From Halichondria panicea (taxonomy: Eukaryota > Porifera > Demospongiae > Suberitida > Halichondriidae): a DNA stretch of 64,000 nt. Position 1 is the stretch's first letter, and every line of letters begins with the position of its first letter. Under the pieces are notes generated by a model, which was not told the origin of the DNA, did not search any database, and worked only from the letters and a program-made list of their open reading frames with translations. The DNA lies in the NCBI RefSeq assembly GCF_963675165.1, contig NC_087383.1, positions 1,518,979 to 1,582,978 on the forward strand, given 5' to 3'. Below, piece by piece: positions 37,013 through 48,900 of this stretch. The position numbers were made by a program, and so were the translations under genes.

Positions 37013-37339
37013 TTCTCTTGCTATGCCACACGTGGCTTTGGTAAGAATCGTTAACTATGAAACCTGCTTGTACCTATATGAAGTATGGAATCTTTGTTAG
37101 TTGATCCTTTTCTTTGCAGTAAAGATCGTCTCACAAGAATCATAATTCTTGCACACCATTCATTAGCCTCGATTCCAGGCCGCACTGAAGATGGCTGACC
37201 ATCTCATGAAGACAAAAGTTCAGCAGAAGTCTTGATTTAATCAAAAGTGATTGATTCATGAAAGCACACACAAGCAATTGAAAATAATAATAATAAGCAC
37301 ACACAATAACACACATGATTCAAATGTTTTATTTGCAGT

Positions 37340-39528
37340 CTAAGCCGAAATCTGCAATAAAGAAGCAGACAATAAAGCAATTCCAATATATTATTTTGAG
37401 GCCTTACCCTAAATGTTCCATCCCAACTAGCTGAACCGAGTGCTGTTCCATCAGGAGAGACGGAAATGTGGCTCACTCTGTCTTGATGATGGTGCCACAA
37501 GGTCAGGTGATCACCCTGTAGTGTCACATGACAGTCACATGAGGATCACCACACTCTGTAGTGTACTGTACCTTGAGAACGTCCCATGCCCGAACTGTGT
37601 AATCATCATAGCCAGCAAAGAGAATGCGACCACTCTTGGAGAAATCGAGTGCTGAAGATCCAAACAGAATACTCGGCTTGGTGAACATCTTGATTTGCTG
37701 GTCAGCTCTCAAGTCAAACAGATGAATCTGTAGCAGCAACAAGAGCATATTCGCTATAATCTATCGTTAAAGAGCACTCACAGTTCCGTCGTTGCAGGCA
37801 GTGCCGAGAGCATCTCCACTGGGGAAGAACCTGACTGCATTGATGTCTCCTTCATGGCCCTCGAACCTCATCACACACACACCACTGCGAGCATCCCACA
37901 CTCGAGCAGTACGATCACAACTCTGTACGAGGGCATATGGGGAAGGGGGTATAATAATGCTACAATCTCGCGTTTGAGTGTGATAATCAAAAGAATCTAT
38001 GTACATACTCCACATGTACATATTACTACTGTACAGTAGAACCTCGATTATCCGGACACCTTGGTTCCTGAAGCAGGCCGGATAAGTGAATATGCCGGAT
38101 AATTGAATAGATAAACCACGCCTTGATCCACCCACTTTATTCATAAACAGCAGTGCCACATGGTTGTCTGCGCATGCGCAGAAGATAAGCAGGCATGTCT
38201 CCATGGTAACAGCTGCAACGTGCATGCGCGTTTTAGGGACACGCCCATTTTCTGATCTGATAACAAGAAAACTGCCAAGCCGGATAATCGAAGTTCCGGA
38301 TAATCGAGGGCCGGATAATCGAGGTTCTACTGTACCTGTCTGAGAATTGACAAACATGCATAATTACATGATACTTCCTTACCCCAGAGGCAAACACTGT
38401 ATACGGATCTCTTGGGTTTAAAGCCAACCTAGAGCAGTATACAAGGAGGAGGGGGGTAGGTTTAGTATGCAAGCAATGCACCAGTTTGATCTCTCACCCC
38501 AGCACCTCCAGTTTGTGTCCTTGAAATGACCTCACTGGCTCCTTCTGTTCCATATCCCACAGAGCACATGTGGTGTCAGCACTGGACGTCAGCAGTTGCT
38601 GGTCGGATCCAAAGAAGGCCACTTGTGTGACGTACTTGGAGTGCTCTTGTAGACTCATACGAGGCATGGTAATACGTGCCACTTGTCCTTCACCACTGAA
38701 TCGCTCGTCCACCTTGTACACAGAACATCGGTTGTCCAGCCCACTACATAGGTAATAAATGAGTACATGCTTAATTTTGAGAGCCTATAATTATATACAG
38801 GTCACTTGATAACACAAAGAAGATACATTCCATAGCTTGTAAGTCCATCACACGGTATGTTTAGTAAAAATGTTTACTTTTTGAAGGCCTATAACTAGAA
38901 ATCATATTAAGAAGCATTCGCAAAGCTCTTTGAGGAGGAGTCTAAGTTCCGTCAGTATAACCTAAATCTGAGCATACTTACCCACAGGCCACGAGAGTGG
39001 TGGAGGGGGAATAACAGCAAGATAGTACCCATGACGCCTGAGTCTGTATGATGATCTCCTTCTGACCACTCAAGCCATCCCAGATCACAGCATTACCATC
39101 CTGTGGAGTACGGACAGAGTAAAGACAGAGAAAGAAATCTTAAAAACTGGAGCTCTAGACACTCAGCTTACCTGACCAGCTGTGACAACTTTTCTCAGAT
39201 CTGGTGACCAATCGAAATGGAGTATTCTTCCTCGGTGACCTTTCATGACCTTGCGACACTTCATATTCATGACGGGAGATATCAGAGACACCTCCGCCTC
39301 ATTCTGACCCATGGAGCTTACTGTAAATGATTATTACACTTAGATCACAGGATACACGTACTCACAATCTACATCAGTATTCTTGCTTTTCTCCAGTCTC
39401 GACTCTTCCTTAAGATTAGCCATGTCCTTGAGGAGAGTTTGGAAGTCCTCAGACGGATCATTCACAGGAGTTACTGCTGTCACTGGTTGACTCATCTTCG
39501 CTTGCACAGCCTTACTTTCGTTTGACAT
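37340..39528 (-). CDS. Heterotrimeric G protein beta subunit (beta-5-like)
   Basis: About nine minus-strand exons encode a seven-bladed WD40 protein, from [19 protein letters not shown] (39528) to GTFRISA (stop 37340-37342, in a 12-nt last exon). The N-terminal helix ([20 protein letters not shown]) fits the G-gamma or GGL-binding coil. WD blades are clear: [66 protein letters not shown] and [18 protein letters not shown]. The last two blades match G-beta-5 (LFAGYNDYTINVWDVLKG type) better than beta-1 to -4. The usual final WD Trp is replaced (FRISA). It acts at the plasma membrane in receptor signalling. Divergent from SSR2; a pogo-like element sits in one intron. Confidence 0.85.
38034..38332. 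mobile_element. pogo/Tigger-like MITE
   Basis: Ends are CAGTAGAACCTCGATTATCC and its inverted copy, flanked by TA on each side (38032-38033 and 38333-38334). The form CAGT...ACTG with TA duplication and a GAACCTCG-TTATCCG core is characteristic of Tigger/pogo relatives. About 300 bp, non-autonomous, in a G-beta intron. Confidence 0.85.
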
Positions 39529-39829
39529 GACGCCTATGTAAACTATGGAAGTTGTGCAGTATACAGTACAGTGCTAGTGCTAGTGGGAAGTAGACTTTAC
39601 AGTATAGTACAGGGGAAGTCTTTACATACATGTAAAGCTTATCTGATGAACTCTAAACCTTTGAAACTATCTGCAAAAGTTCAAAGGTCATCATGCTAAT
39701 ATTCAGTGACTAAAAGGTTAATCCTGTCGTCATTGTTCTTTTAACCCTTTGTCACTCACATGTGGTTTTAGTTTTTTCACTGCTCTCCAGATATATCAGA
39801 AGAAAGAGACGTTCCGTTGACTGATCACC
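39529..39829. promoter_or_regulatory. Probable bidirectional promoter (G-beta / SSR2)
   Basis: 301 bp lie between divergent start codons. No clear core element was identified. The inference rests on spacing. Confidence 0.4.
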
Positions 39830-41257
39830 ATGTACAAGCTATTGTCAGTAAGTATCAGTGTACACGGACACAGTAGAGCTGTTTCATATGCTTTTTGTGT
39901 AGGTTCTGCTGCTCTCTGTGGCCCTGTGTGGGTCTGTTTCGTACGCCACCCCTCACCTCCTGGTGTCCAAGATGATTCTGAACGAGTACGTTGTGGAGGG
40001 CAAAGACCTGACCATTCAATACTCAGTGTTCAACGTCGGTACAAGGTATGATTAATAACAGAGTTCACCCATCCCCCGGTTTGTTTTATATTTATTTTGT
40101 AATTATGTACACAGCCCTGCTCAGACGGTTACTCTTGAAGATGATTCATTTCCTAAAGACGAGTTTGTTCCTGTTAGTGGGATGCTCACTGCAAAATGGG
40201 AGAGAGTTAACCAGTATCCTTCAATAATATACGTACTCTGCACATGTATGCTTATTCTTACTGATTTAGTCTTGTTAGAAAAGCCTAATGTGGGAACATT
40301 GACATTGACAGTCTGGTTGCAATTGATATTTACCTTAACCCATAGCGTAGAGATGCTAATCTCACCCACATTGTGATCATAAAGCCACTGCAAGCTGGCA
40401 TCTTCAACATGTCTTGGGCTCAGGTCACCTACACAGATGCTGATGGCATTACCAAGGTGTGTTGTCTACTGGTGCACCAATATTGACACTGGCTATTGTT
40501 TTGACTACATTTGTTTCTTGTGTGTGTACAGTTTGGCTTCAGCAGTGCCCCGGGCGTAGTGGAAGTGGTGCCCTACACTGACTTCGCTCGTGCCCATGAG
40601 CATCACATGGTGAGTGGAGTGAGAACCTTGTATCATATATTACTGGATACTGTGTGTCGTTTGGAAGTATATTACTGGATACTGTGTGTCGTTTGGAAGT
40701 ACATGTACTGTACGTATAGCGCTTTTCGAGGCACTTAACTTTCGTGGAAGTACCTCTATGTGGTTATCAAATATCAAATCAGAAATGACTACGTGAAAGT
40801 ATTAGAATTTACTAACAGTGGTACTCTTGTGCTGTTAAAGACAGTGTGCACCTAATGAGCAGAACGTTAACAATTACAATCCATCTTGAAAAATATAAAT
40901 TTCATGCTCTACGGTATGTCAATGACTTGCGTCTAGCTATATTCGTTTAATAATTTTCTATGAGGATTGCTAAACCTTAAAAACAGCGAAAATAAACAAG
41001 TTTGTTCTATATATACGGTATAATTATGTGCTTTGAAGAATTGTCTGTATCTGGAAGTTTACTTGTGCATGTGCGAGCCAACTGTTGCATTGATTGTCAT
41101 TTAAAGACATAATTATGTTTACTGCTGTCCTTATGTTTTGGTGCAGATGGAGTGGCTGGCCTTCATGGTGATGAGTGCCCCAACCATCCTCCTCCCCTTC
41201 TTGATGTGGTATCGCAGTCACTCCAAATATGAAGACCTCAAGACCAAAAAAGCCTAA
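39830..41257 (+). CDS. SSR2: Translocon-associated protein subunit beta (TRAP-beta)
   Basis: SSR2 is a single-pass ER membrane subunit of the TRAP complex that sits beside Sec61 and helps insertion of secretory proteins. Six exons (39830-39847, 39903-40045, 40115-40213, 40351-40456, 40532-40609, 41147-41257) give 184 residues. A signal peptide (MYKLLSVLLLSVALCGSVSY) is followed by the luminal Ig-like domain (LTIQYSVFNVGTSPAQTVTL, FNMSWAQVTYTD, GVVEVVPYTDF), a transmembrane helix (WLAFMVMSAPTILLPFLMWY) and a lysine-rich cytosolic tail ending KTKKA. It is complete. The longest intron carries an inverted-repeat element. Its stop is 199 bp from the convergent MYDGF stop. Confidence 0.95.
40713..40917. 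mobile_element. Degenerate CGTATA-family element in an SSR2 intron
   Basis: The left end CGTATAGCGCTTTTCGAGGC continues CACTTAACTTTCGTGG as in the 30 kb copy. The right end is degraded (TCTACGGTA near 40915). Assignment rests mainly on the left end. Confidence 0.45.
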
Positions 41258-41456
41258 TTGTGAATTGTCACTAGCTATAATTATACATATAGGTTATATA
41301 TAATTTTCTCCTTCTATAATTATGTTCAAAGTGGAATTATAATTATTTATGATGCCTTGAAGATATCAGATATAATACATGTATATTCAATAACATTTTG
41401 TTGAAATTTGTTATATTATTCTAAATGCATGTAAATTCCTCGTCTATTATAAGTCC

Positions 41457-42229
41457 TTGTGCTTTTGAGACTTTGGTTTTCTGGCAGTAACTGTCACCTT
41501 TGACAAATTGGATTGGAAACCCCCATCCTTGTGTGTAGCTGCATATAGGAAGAAAGTGGAGTCATTTGCATGTAACACGTACTGTGAGAGTGTTTTTACC
41601 TGATCGTAAATCTTTAGTGATCATATACTCCTCATCTTGTAACAGAGGCCCATTATTATCCTGTAGTTCACACCCGTATAATTATATGATAAAAGGTGGA
41701 AAGAGATTCCGTAAGTAAACTTACAAAAGCTTCTGCTGAAATGACATCGTGCTCCAAAATGGATAATGCAAAACTCATAAAGAAAAGGTAAGAGGCTTGC
41801 TCGGGTCTGAAAGAAAAAGATAAGATTGTCATGTAAAACACAATCAAAATTACCTTTCCACAACACAGACGTAAGTATTTTTCTTTGATTTTTTAAGATT
41901 CATCATCCATTCCTACAAAAACCGATACATTATAGGTTGAGACGGAACACCAGTACAACAAAATAATTACCTCATTGGTTCCTCCAGCTGCAGCATATGT
42001 GAACACACAGGTCACTCCATTCTCCTACAGCAAGAGTTGTATAAAAGTGGGTGGGTCTCTCTACATGCTCTAGGTGCATATCCCATAAAGAGAGGCTGTT
42101 CCTTACCATTTTGATGCTCTGATGTGCAATTTGACCAGATGGCTTCACATCAATACTAGAGCTAACTTCATTCTCTCCTGCAGAGGCTCTGATCAAGCAA
42201 AAGAGCAAACACACCACAGCAACCTTCAT
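41457..42229 (-). CDS. MYDGF: Myeloid-derived growth factor homologue
   Basis: MYDGF (C19orf10/UPF0556) is a small soluble protein of the ER/Golgi that can be secreted; in mammals it promotes cell survival. Six minus-strand exons encode a signal peptide (MKVAVVCLLFCLIRASAGE), VDF-like opening IDVKPSG, and the family signature VTCVFTYAAAGGTNEEW, followed by YVCVVERPEQASYLFFMSF, DEEYMITKDLR and FQSNLSKVTVTARK. The human protein has TCMFTYASQGGTNEQW at the same place. The C terminus is HKDL, possibly an ER-retention variant (the human one ends RTEL). Complete, with normal exon borders. Head to head with the HCN channel (223 bp) and tail to tail with SSR2. Confidence 0.93.
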
Positions 42230-42452
42230 CTTTGTAAATCACAAAAGAGTCGATTATGGGCCTCATATGACATGGCAATAATCGTTTTGTGCTGATTAAT
42301 GTGACGACCCCATACTCTTCTGCACTGCAGCAACGACTGCACATGATGGCTGCAACCAGAGCTGCAACCATGGCAGCTAGCTGCCCTCAGGCTAGGCTGA
42401 AAGCGAATAAGATTTTGAACTGTTTTTATGGTCGTGATGCAAAAGGTTTGCA
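42230..42452. promoter_or_regulatory. Probable bidirectional promoter (MYDGF / HCN)
   Basis: 223 bp lie between divergent start codons, containing CTGCAGCAACGACTGCA and repeated GGCTGCAACC/AGCTGCAACC words. Shared promoter function is inferred from spacing. Confidence 0.4.
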
Positions 42453-45381
42453 ATGTCAGAAGAGCAGTCCACTTCAGGTGCTGGCTGGAGAAAAAGGCTA
42501 TCACAAGCTGTAGCTGGACCTAAAGTTGCTGCTGAGCTGGAGGAAGGCGATGATTCAAGAAGACACACCATAACTTCCACTTGTGGTGTAGATGTACCAT
42601 TGCGTTGTTTCAGCACACTACCTAGGCCTTCAGTTGCTACCGAAATTCGTGTGGTGCCGCAATTAGCTAGTGAGCCTGCAAGAATGAGTCCTGTTCCTGT
42701 TCCAGCTTTAGAAACTACTTTTTCTGTCGGGTCATTTCAAAGGAATTCACGAGGTTTTAAGAACAAATTTTGCAACTTGTTTCATGTCTGGGATAATCGT
42801 TTTACTTTGAAAGTATTTGGAAGCAGAAATGGAATCAGAAGAGAAGAGGAACGAAGGAGACATTGTAAACGTTTTGTAATTCATCCTTGCAGCAAGTTTA
42901 GGTATGTACTGTGTTTATGCACCTGCATCACATGATATGTATGACATTGCTACTGTAGGATCTACTGGGACCTACTGATGCTCTGTATTCTCTTGATCAA
43001 TGTGATTCTGTTGCCTGTGGCTATTGCATTCTACCATGAGACGTTCATGGGATGGTTTATCTTCAATGTTGTATCTGATGTGATATTTATAATTGATATT
43101 GTCCTCAATTTCTGGACTGGGATTCTCTTTGAAGAAAGTTTTGTTCTGCTCGAGTTGAATAAGATTCAAAAATATTACGCCACACGCTGGCTTATTTTTG
43201 ATGTTGTTTCCATACTTCCATTTGACTACATATTCAATGGGATGTTCCATGCTGGCAACACAGTTCTTAGTCTACTACGTCTAATAAAGTTGTCAAGTCT
43301 CCTTCGGTTGTTTCGAGTTGTGAGATTTCTACACTACCTCTCTAAATGGCAAAAAGTAAGTTACTCATTTTCTGTTTCAAGTGATTTAATTTACTGAGTC
43401 TCTTCTATAGATACTCATTGCCACTAAATCTTTTTCACGTGTGATCAAATTTGTGCTGGCTGTTCTCCTGCTAGCTCATTGGAATGCGTGTGTTCAATTC
43501 CTTGTTCCGTACTTGCAAGATTTCCCAAATGACTCTTGGGTATCAATCAACAACTTGCAGGTACGTACGTATACGATTTTTCTGAAATGGGCCTGTTTTG
43601 TAGCTGAATGCTCATAAATTAAGTTAAGAGTGTGCATTTTAAAAGATGGATTTTTTGTAGCCCTTTTAATTAAACACGTATCTACTGATAGTTTAGATAA
43701 TTTAGATCGTAATTGCTTTCGTAACGTAATTAAGTGACTCAATAGCTATTAGTATAATTTTCACAGAATGCATCAGTTGGTGCTCAGTACTCGTGGGGGC
43801 TCTTCAAGGCATTCTCTCATATGCTGTGCATTGGGTTTGGTCGCTGGCCTCCTCAGAACATTATTGAAGTATGGGTGACTATGATCAGTATGCTTATGGG
43901 AGCCTCACTCTATGCAATGTTCATTGGGTACATATCCACTCTCATTCAATCTGAAACGTGTGCAAGTCGTTCATACAATGAAAAGGTAAGGCTACCAAGT
44001 GTAAGTCCTCATTATGTCAGTCATGAGGTCTCTATACAATTGCCAGATTCACATAATTATTTAAATTGCTTGTTTTTATGGTCTTAACATTGCAAACGGC
44101 GTTTTTACGGTCTTCAAATAATACATTTTGTTGTAGCTCAAGAAAGTGGAAGAGTACATGCGCTACAGAAAGCTACCACAAAACATCAAGCATAGAGTCC
44201 ATGAGTACTATTATCAGAGGTACCACGGGCAGCTGTTTAATGAGGAGGCCATTCTAATGGAGTTGTCACAGGCAATCAGACAGGTGAAAAGGGTTTTAAA
44301 TTGTTGAACGATACTAACGTCACTCCTCTCTCTTTCAGGATGTTGTCATATACAATTGTAGCCAACTTGTCAAGGTGGTCCCTTTCTTCTCCAATGCTGA
44401 AGAACCATTTATTACCTCTGTGTTGACTCGTCTTAAGTTTGAAGTGTTTCTACCAGGCCAGCACATAATTCGGTGTGGTAGCATGGGGAGCAAGATGTAC
44501 TTTATTCAGCATGGAAGTGTGGATGTAATTGACTCGAATGGTGATCTTATCACTCATCTCACAGACGGCTCTTACTTTGGAGGTAAATTAATACTCTAGT
44601 GCCAACCTCAGACTAGCCTCGATCCCAGGCCGCACTTCACTCAGGGAAGTGGGCCTGGTATCGACTGCTTGCGCATGCGCTAATATCCCCCCGGTATCCG
44701 GGGGGGCTTTGGATAACATCGTATATGCTCAGTAAAACACAACGAACGGAAGTGGATTGAAGGTAGAAAATTCAATTGAAGGTTTCTAGCCCATCGGATA
44801 GCATTCTCTGATAGCTACCCTTAGCCTGCTATGTTAATAAAAGACTCACAAGCCTGCAACAGTGTGGCTTGAGGATACGTCATGTTGCTATAGCTAAGAT
44901 CTAAGATAATCATGGGTATGAGGTATCTGTGTGTTAATAGCTCCAAACCCCGAGGTGCACTATTACTTAACGCTTATTTAATTTCCTACTGTAACATGTA
45001 TCGCCGACCGTATTCATTTAAACGCCTACATGCACGCAGATAGTTTTCTCATCTTCAACATGTGGTTTTATTCTTATGCATGCAGAGATCTGCCTGCTGA
45101 TGAAGTGTCGACGGGTGGCTGGTGTGAAGGCCACCACCGTGTGTGATCTCTACTGCCTCTCCAAGGAAGACTTTGATCACGTGCTTGATGAATTCCCTGA
45201 CATGAGGTTAATCATGGAGTCAGTAGCAAGAGAACGGCTGGAAATGATCCAACCACCAACTCCTCCTCACACTGCTCTGAACATTACTAACCAATCACAA
45301 TTTAACTCTAGCCACAGAGCTGGTGGGTTACTTGATACTATTCCCAGTAACAATTCTATAGATCCTAATACTATGGCATGA
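42453..45381 (+). CDS. HCN-type cyclic-nucleotide-gated cation channel
   Basis: Seven exons (42453-42901, 42959-43355, 43411-43560, 43767-43985, 44137-44283, 44339-44582, 45086-45381) give 633 residues. HCN channels open on hyperpolarisation and are tuned by cAMP. S1-S4 span about 150-290, with S4 LLRLIKLSSLLRLFRVVRF holding about five to six basic residues, fewer than vertebrate HCN. S5 has LAHWNACVQFLVPYLQDFP and the pore reads FSHMLCIGFGRWPP, so the filter is GFG instead of GYG. S6 leads to a C-linker (YMRYRKLPQNIKHRVHEYYY) and a cyclic-nucleotide-binding domain with phosphate cassette FGEICLLMKCRRVAGVKA. The last CNBD part and a short Ser/Asn tail end PNTMA. It looks intact; the CNBD Arg-Arg motif supports cAMP binding. 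Confidence 0.93.
44613..44890. repeat. Interspersed repeat, copy A (HCN intron)
   Basis: Begins CTAGCCTCGATCCCAGGCCG and runs through GACTGCTTGCGCATGCGC, CCCCCCGGTATC and GATAGCATTCTCTGATAGCT. It shares some 270 bp at high identity with 47383-47655. No open frame. Confidence 0.85.
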
Positions 45382-45913
45382 TATTTTTACTAAATTGCTT
45401 GTGTGTATGTGCATCATAAAATTAATTTGTGTGGTAATACAAAAAAAAGATTTGGTGACTTCCATAAGTGTTTATTTCCCTATTTCAATAATCTTGTTGA
45501 TGACTGATTACTTCCTATAGACCATTTGTGTATGTAGACGACATTGTATTTATCATCCTTCTGATTTCTGACTCCTGGATTGAATTTCATCCCATTCTTT
45601 GGTTTGCTTTCGGTTCATTATTATAAATTATGCTATACGCAAGTCTCCAACATGCACTACTATCATTATAGGTGTGAGCAACAAATCAAAGTCGTCATGA
45701 CAGATCTAGAGAGATCTTCTATCTACCACCCTGGTACACCATTAATAACTAATTGTCAAATAATTATATCAATTGACATAGAAATATTGTGCACAACAGT
45801 ATAGAGGGAACACATAAAAACCCTAAACACACTTACATTAGATAAGCACATACATACACACACGAGTAATGAGGCTACAACAGGAGTCTAAAATACGATA
45901 ATGCCTAAAGTTG
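45382..45913. other. Intergenic between convergent HCN and Ig-type genes
   Basis: AT-rich, presumably 3' UTRs of both genes. Nothing further recognised. Confidence 0.5.
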
Positions 45914-48900
45914 TTAGATGTTTCCTGGCTCTTCTAACAGTTGGACATTGGCCGAGGAGAGTCTCCTGAGAGCAGCATGGTTGTCAGTCAATTGAACAGG
46001 GGAGCCAGCAGATGAACTGGAGCCACTGAGAGTGTGTGTGCGAGAGACGGGATATACATGTAATAATTAATACTAGCCAAAAAAAGCCATAATGGAGCTA
46101 CATATTATAATTTATGTACATGTATAAAAAAGGCTATACATGTCAGGGTACTACAGTTGAAGCAGAGAGGGGAAATAAAGGCACGCGCAGGGGAATTTCT
46201 GTATTGGATCTGTAGCTGTAGTACAGGTACTTAATATAGCTGTACAAGTGCTTGAATGCCAAACAGTGCTTGCATGTATAGCTTTACATGCGGGTATCAT
46301 AGGGAGGCTGGGTAAGCTTATTCTATAGCTGTTCTTGCGCAATCACAATGTTACATGCTAACAAGATATTAAAACACAGTTGACTTTTTTTTCTGGTGAC
46401 ATTTAGATTTAGACCCTCCTTTCAAAATTCCTGGATCCGCAGGGATACAAGGACAATAAAGTAGCAATTAATTTAATTCTCTCACGAAATGTTTCTCCTT
46501 CTTTCCCCGGGACTTGGGCTGTCCTCATTGAAACAGTACACTGCAATCATTTTGTCCCACAATGCCCCCACTAGCATGAGTAGGACCAGCACTATAGGCA
46601 CAGCAAGGGTGCCAATGGCAGGCCACAAAGGTAGCAAGTGATCTGTACAAAATGCACAAATTCCATGAAACTACCACAACACACACACAAAATAAACCAG
46701 TTCACTTGTGCAGGTCCTGTACCTAAATTCACAATGGACTCTAAATGCTGCCCTCACCTTTTACTCTGAGATGGTAGCTGTGAGCATTGATGGATTTCCC
46801 CATATCGAACCTAATGGCTTCATTTTCAGCGAAACAAGAGTAGATGCCAGAGTCAGCAATATTCAGGTTCACAATAGTGATATTGTAGAGGTATGTATTA
46901 GGCACGTTAGCTGATGAAACATTGAAAAAACATTCTGAGTCCTGGGAGCAAGTTAGAGAGCGGTTTACTTTCATACCATCGCTCACGGAGTATCGCCAGA
47001 CGACGGAAGCTTGTGGGAAGGATCTCACAGTGCATGAGAAAAGCGTGCTTTGAGGAAAGTTTGGGTCGACGTATAAAATACGAGAGAACTCAGCAACATC
47101 ACTCATGATTTCGGGTTGATCTGTGGTGGGTAATAATGAGGTTGTTAAAGAACCTTTTCCTAACTACATGTAGCATATCAAGCGCCAGACAAAGAGGAGG
47201 TGCAACATGTAGAGATGTAATTGGTTTTTTTTACTGAGTCGGCAAATAAGTTCAGATACTCACGCAGAAAACTCAGCGTTTTTAGAATCCTATGTTATAA
47301 TAAAACAGCAGGCAGCAATTGCAAGATCACTTAGAAGTGTGTAGCTAGCCTTTAATTCTCAGGGTCACTGCATGCATTGAGCTAGCCTCGATACCAGGCC
47401 GCACTTTCCACTTCACTTAGGGAAGTGGGCTTGGTATCGACTGCTTGCGCATGCGCTAATATCCCCCCGGTATCTGGGGGCTTTGGATAACATCGTATAT
47501 GCTCAGTAAAACTATGACATCACAACGAACGGAAGTGGATTGAAGGAAGTAGATAGAAAGTTCGATTGGAGGTTTCTAGCCCATCGGATAGCATTCTCTG
47601 ATAGCTACCCTTAGCCTGCTATGTTAACAAAAGACTCACAGCCTGCAACAGTGTGGATGACAATTGTCTGAACGGAGTGAAAGCTGACAAGAGCCTATAT
47701 GGACAGGCCACGCCATTAACTTTGGTGAAAGTCTACTATACTACTGCTATTGCAGAAGAAAATAGCTGTACAACAAACCTACACAGCTCTGTCTCTAGCT
47801 AGCTAGCTAGCTATATAGCTCTGTGTATCACTTTTAGGATAATTATGTTCTCTGATGAATTCTGTATTATAGGAAATTTTACGGGAAAAATATCCAATAA
47901 TTGTGCGCATGCGCAAGCAGTCGATAGCAGGCCTTCTTTTCTATGAAGGCCGGTGAAGGAGGCTAGCATTGAGCATTACGTACGTATGTAGCTATACACA
48001 TAATTATTTGCTGACTCAACAATAATCGCAGCACGTGATTGTTATGTAATAGGTAATTGCTTATAACCGGTCCTATAATTATGTCGTACGGACTTAATGC
48101 ACACAGTACAGACACTCACATGTGACCAAGATTGGAGGTGTCTCATTGAGTCCCACTCCACCAACCATTGGGAAGTAGTAGCCGGCATCCTCCACACCCG
48201 CACTATGGAATACCAGTGAAGCATTCATTACCCCACCACTGCTGGCTTGGTTGACACGATTGTCATCGATTTTAGTCAAGTTGAAACCATCAGGCGTGAG
48301 AGATCTGAACCACTCCACAGAGTTGGTGTTTATAGAGGAATTCACAAACACAGGGGCGCAGGTTAATGCTCCTGTCATTTCCGTGACATTGAGGCGAACT
48401 GGAAACACATACTTGGAACAACCAAACGCATCTACAAGAGGAAAATACACACACACTGTATAAACAGGAACAGCTAAGTTAGCATAACACCACCAGTATT
48501 TCCTGGTATTGTATATAATTATTGACACTATACAACATCAAAAACATAAGCTAATGACTTACAAACATGATTGACAGTAATCATGAGATTGAGGTTCTGT
48601 GTTACTACTGTGTTGTTCGGTAGCGTTTCAGAGATGTCCAAGTTGAGAGTATACAAAGAAAAAGGCTTATTCAGAGACAATGTACATATTGAAACCGTGT
48701 CTCGGTCCTCATCACACTATAAGAGAATGACAACATCAACAGGACCTACACACATCAATCTAAAAAAACTTACACTGGCGTTTCCGCCCGAATTGAACTT
48801 TATACTTCTATTTGAGTTTGAGTTGAAAGCAAGGCGTGCGACTGGAGGAACAGTGAGGATCACGTTATTGTTCTCGCATGGGGCAGTGTCCAAATCGACT

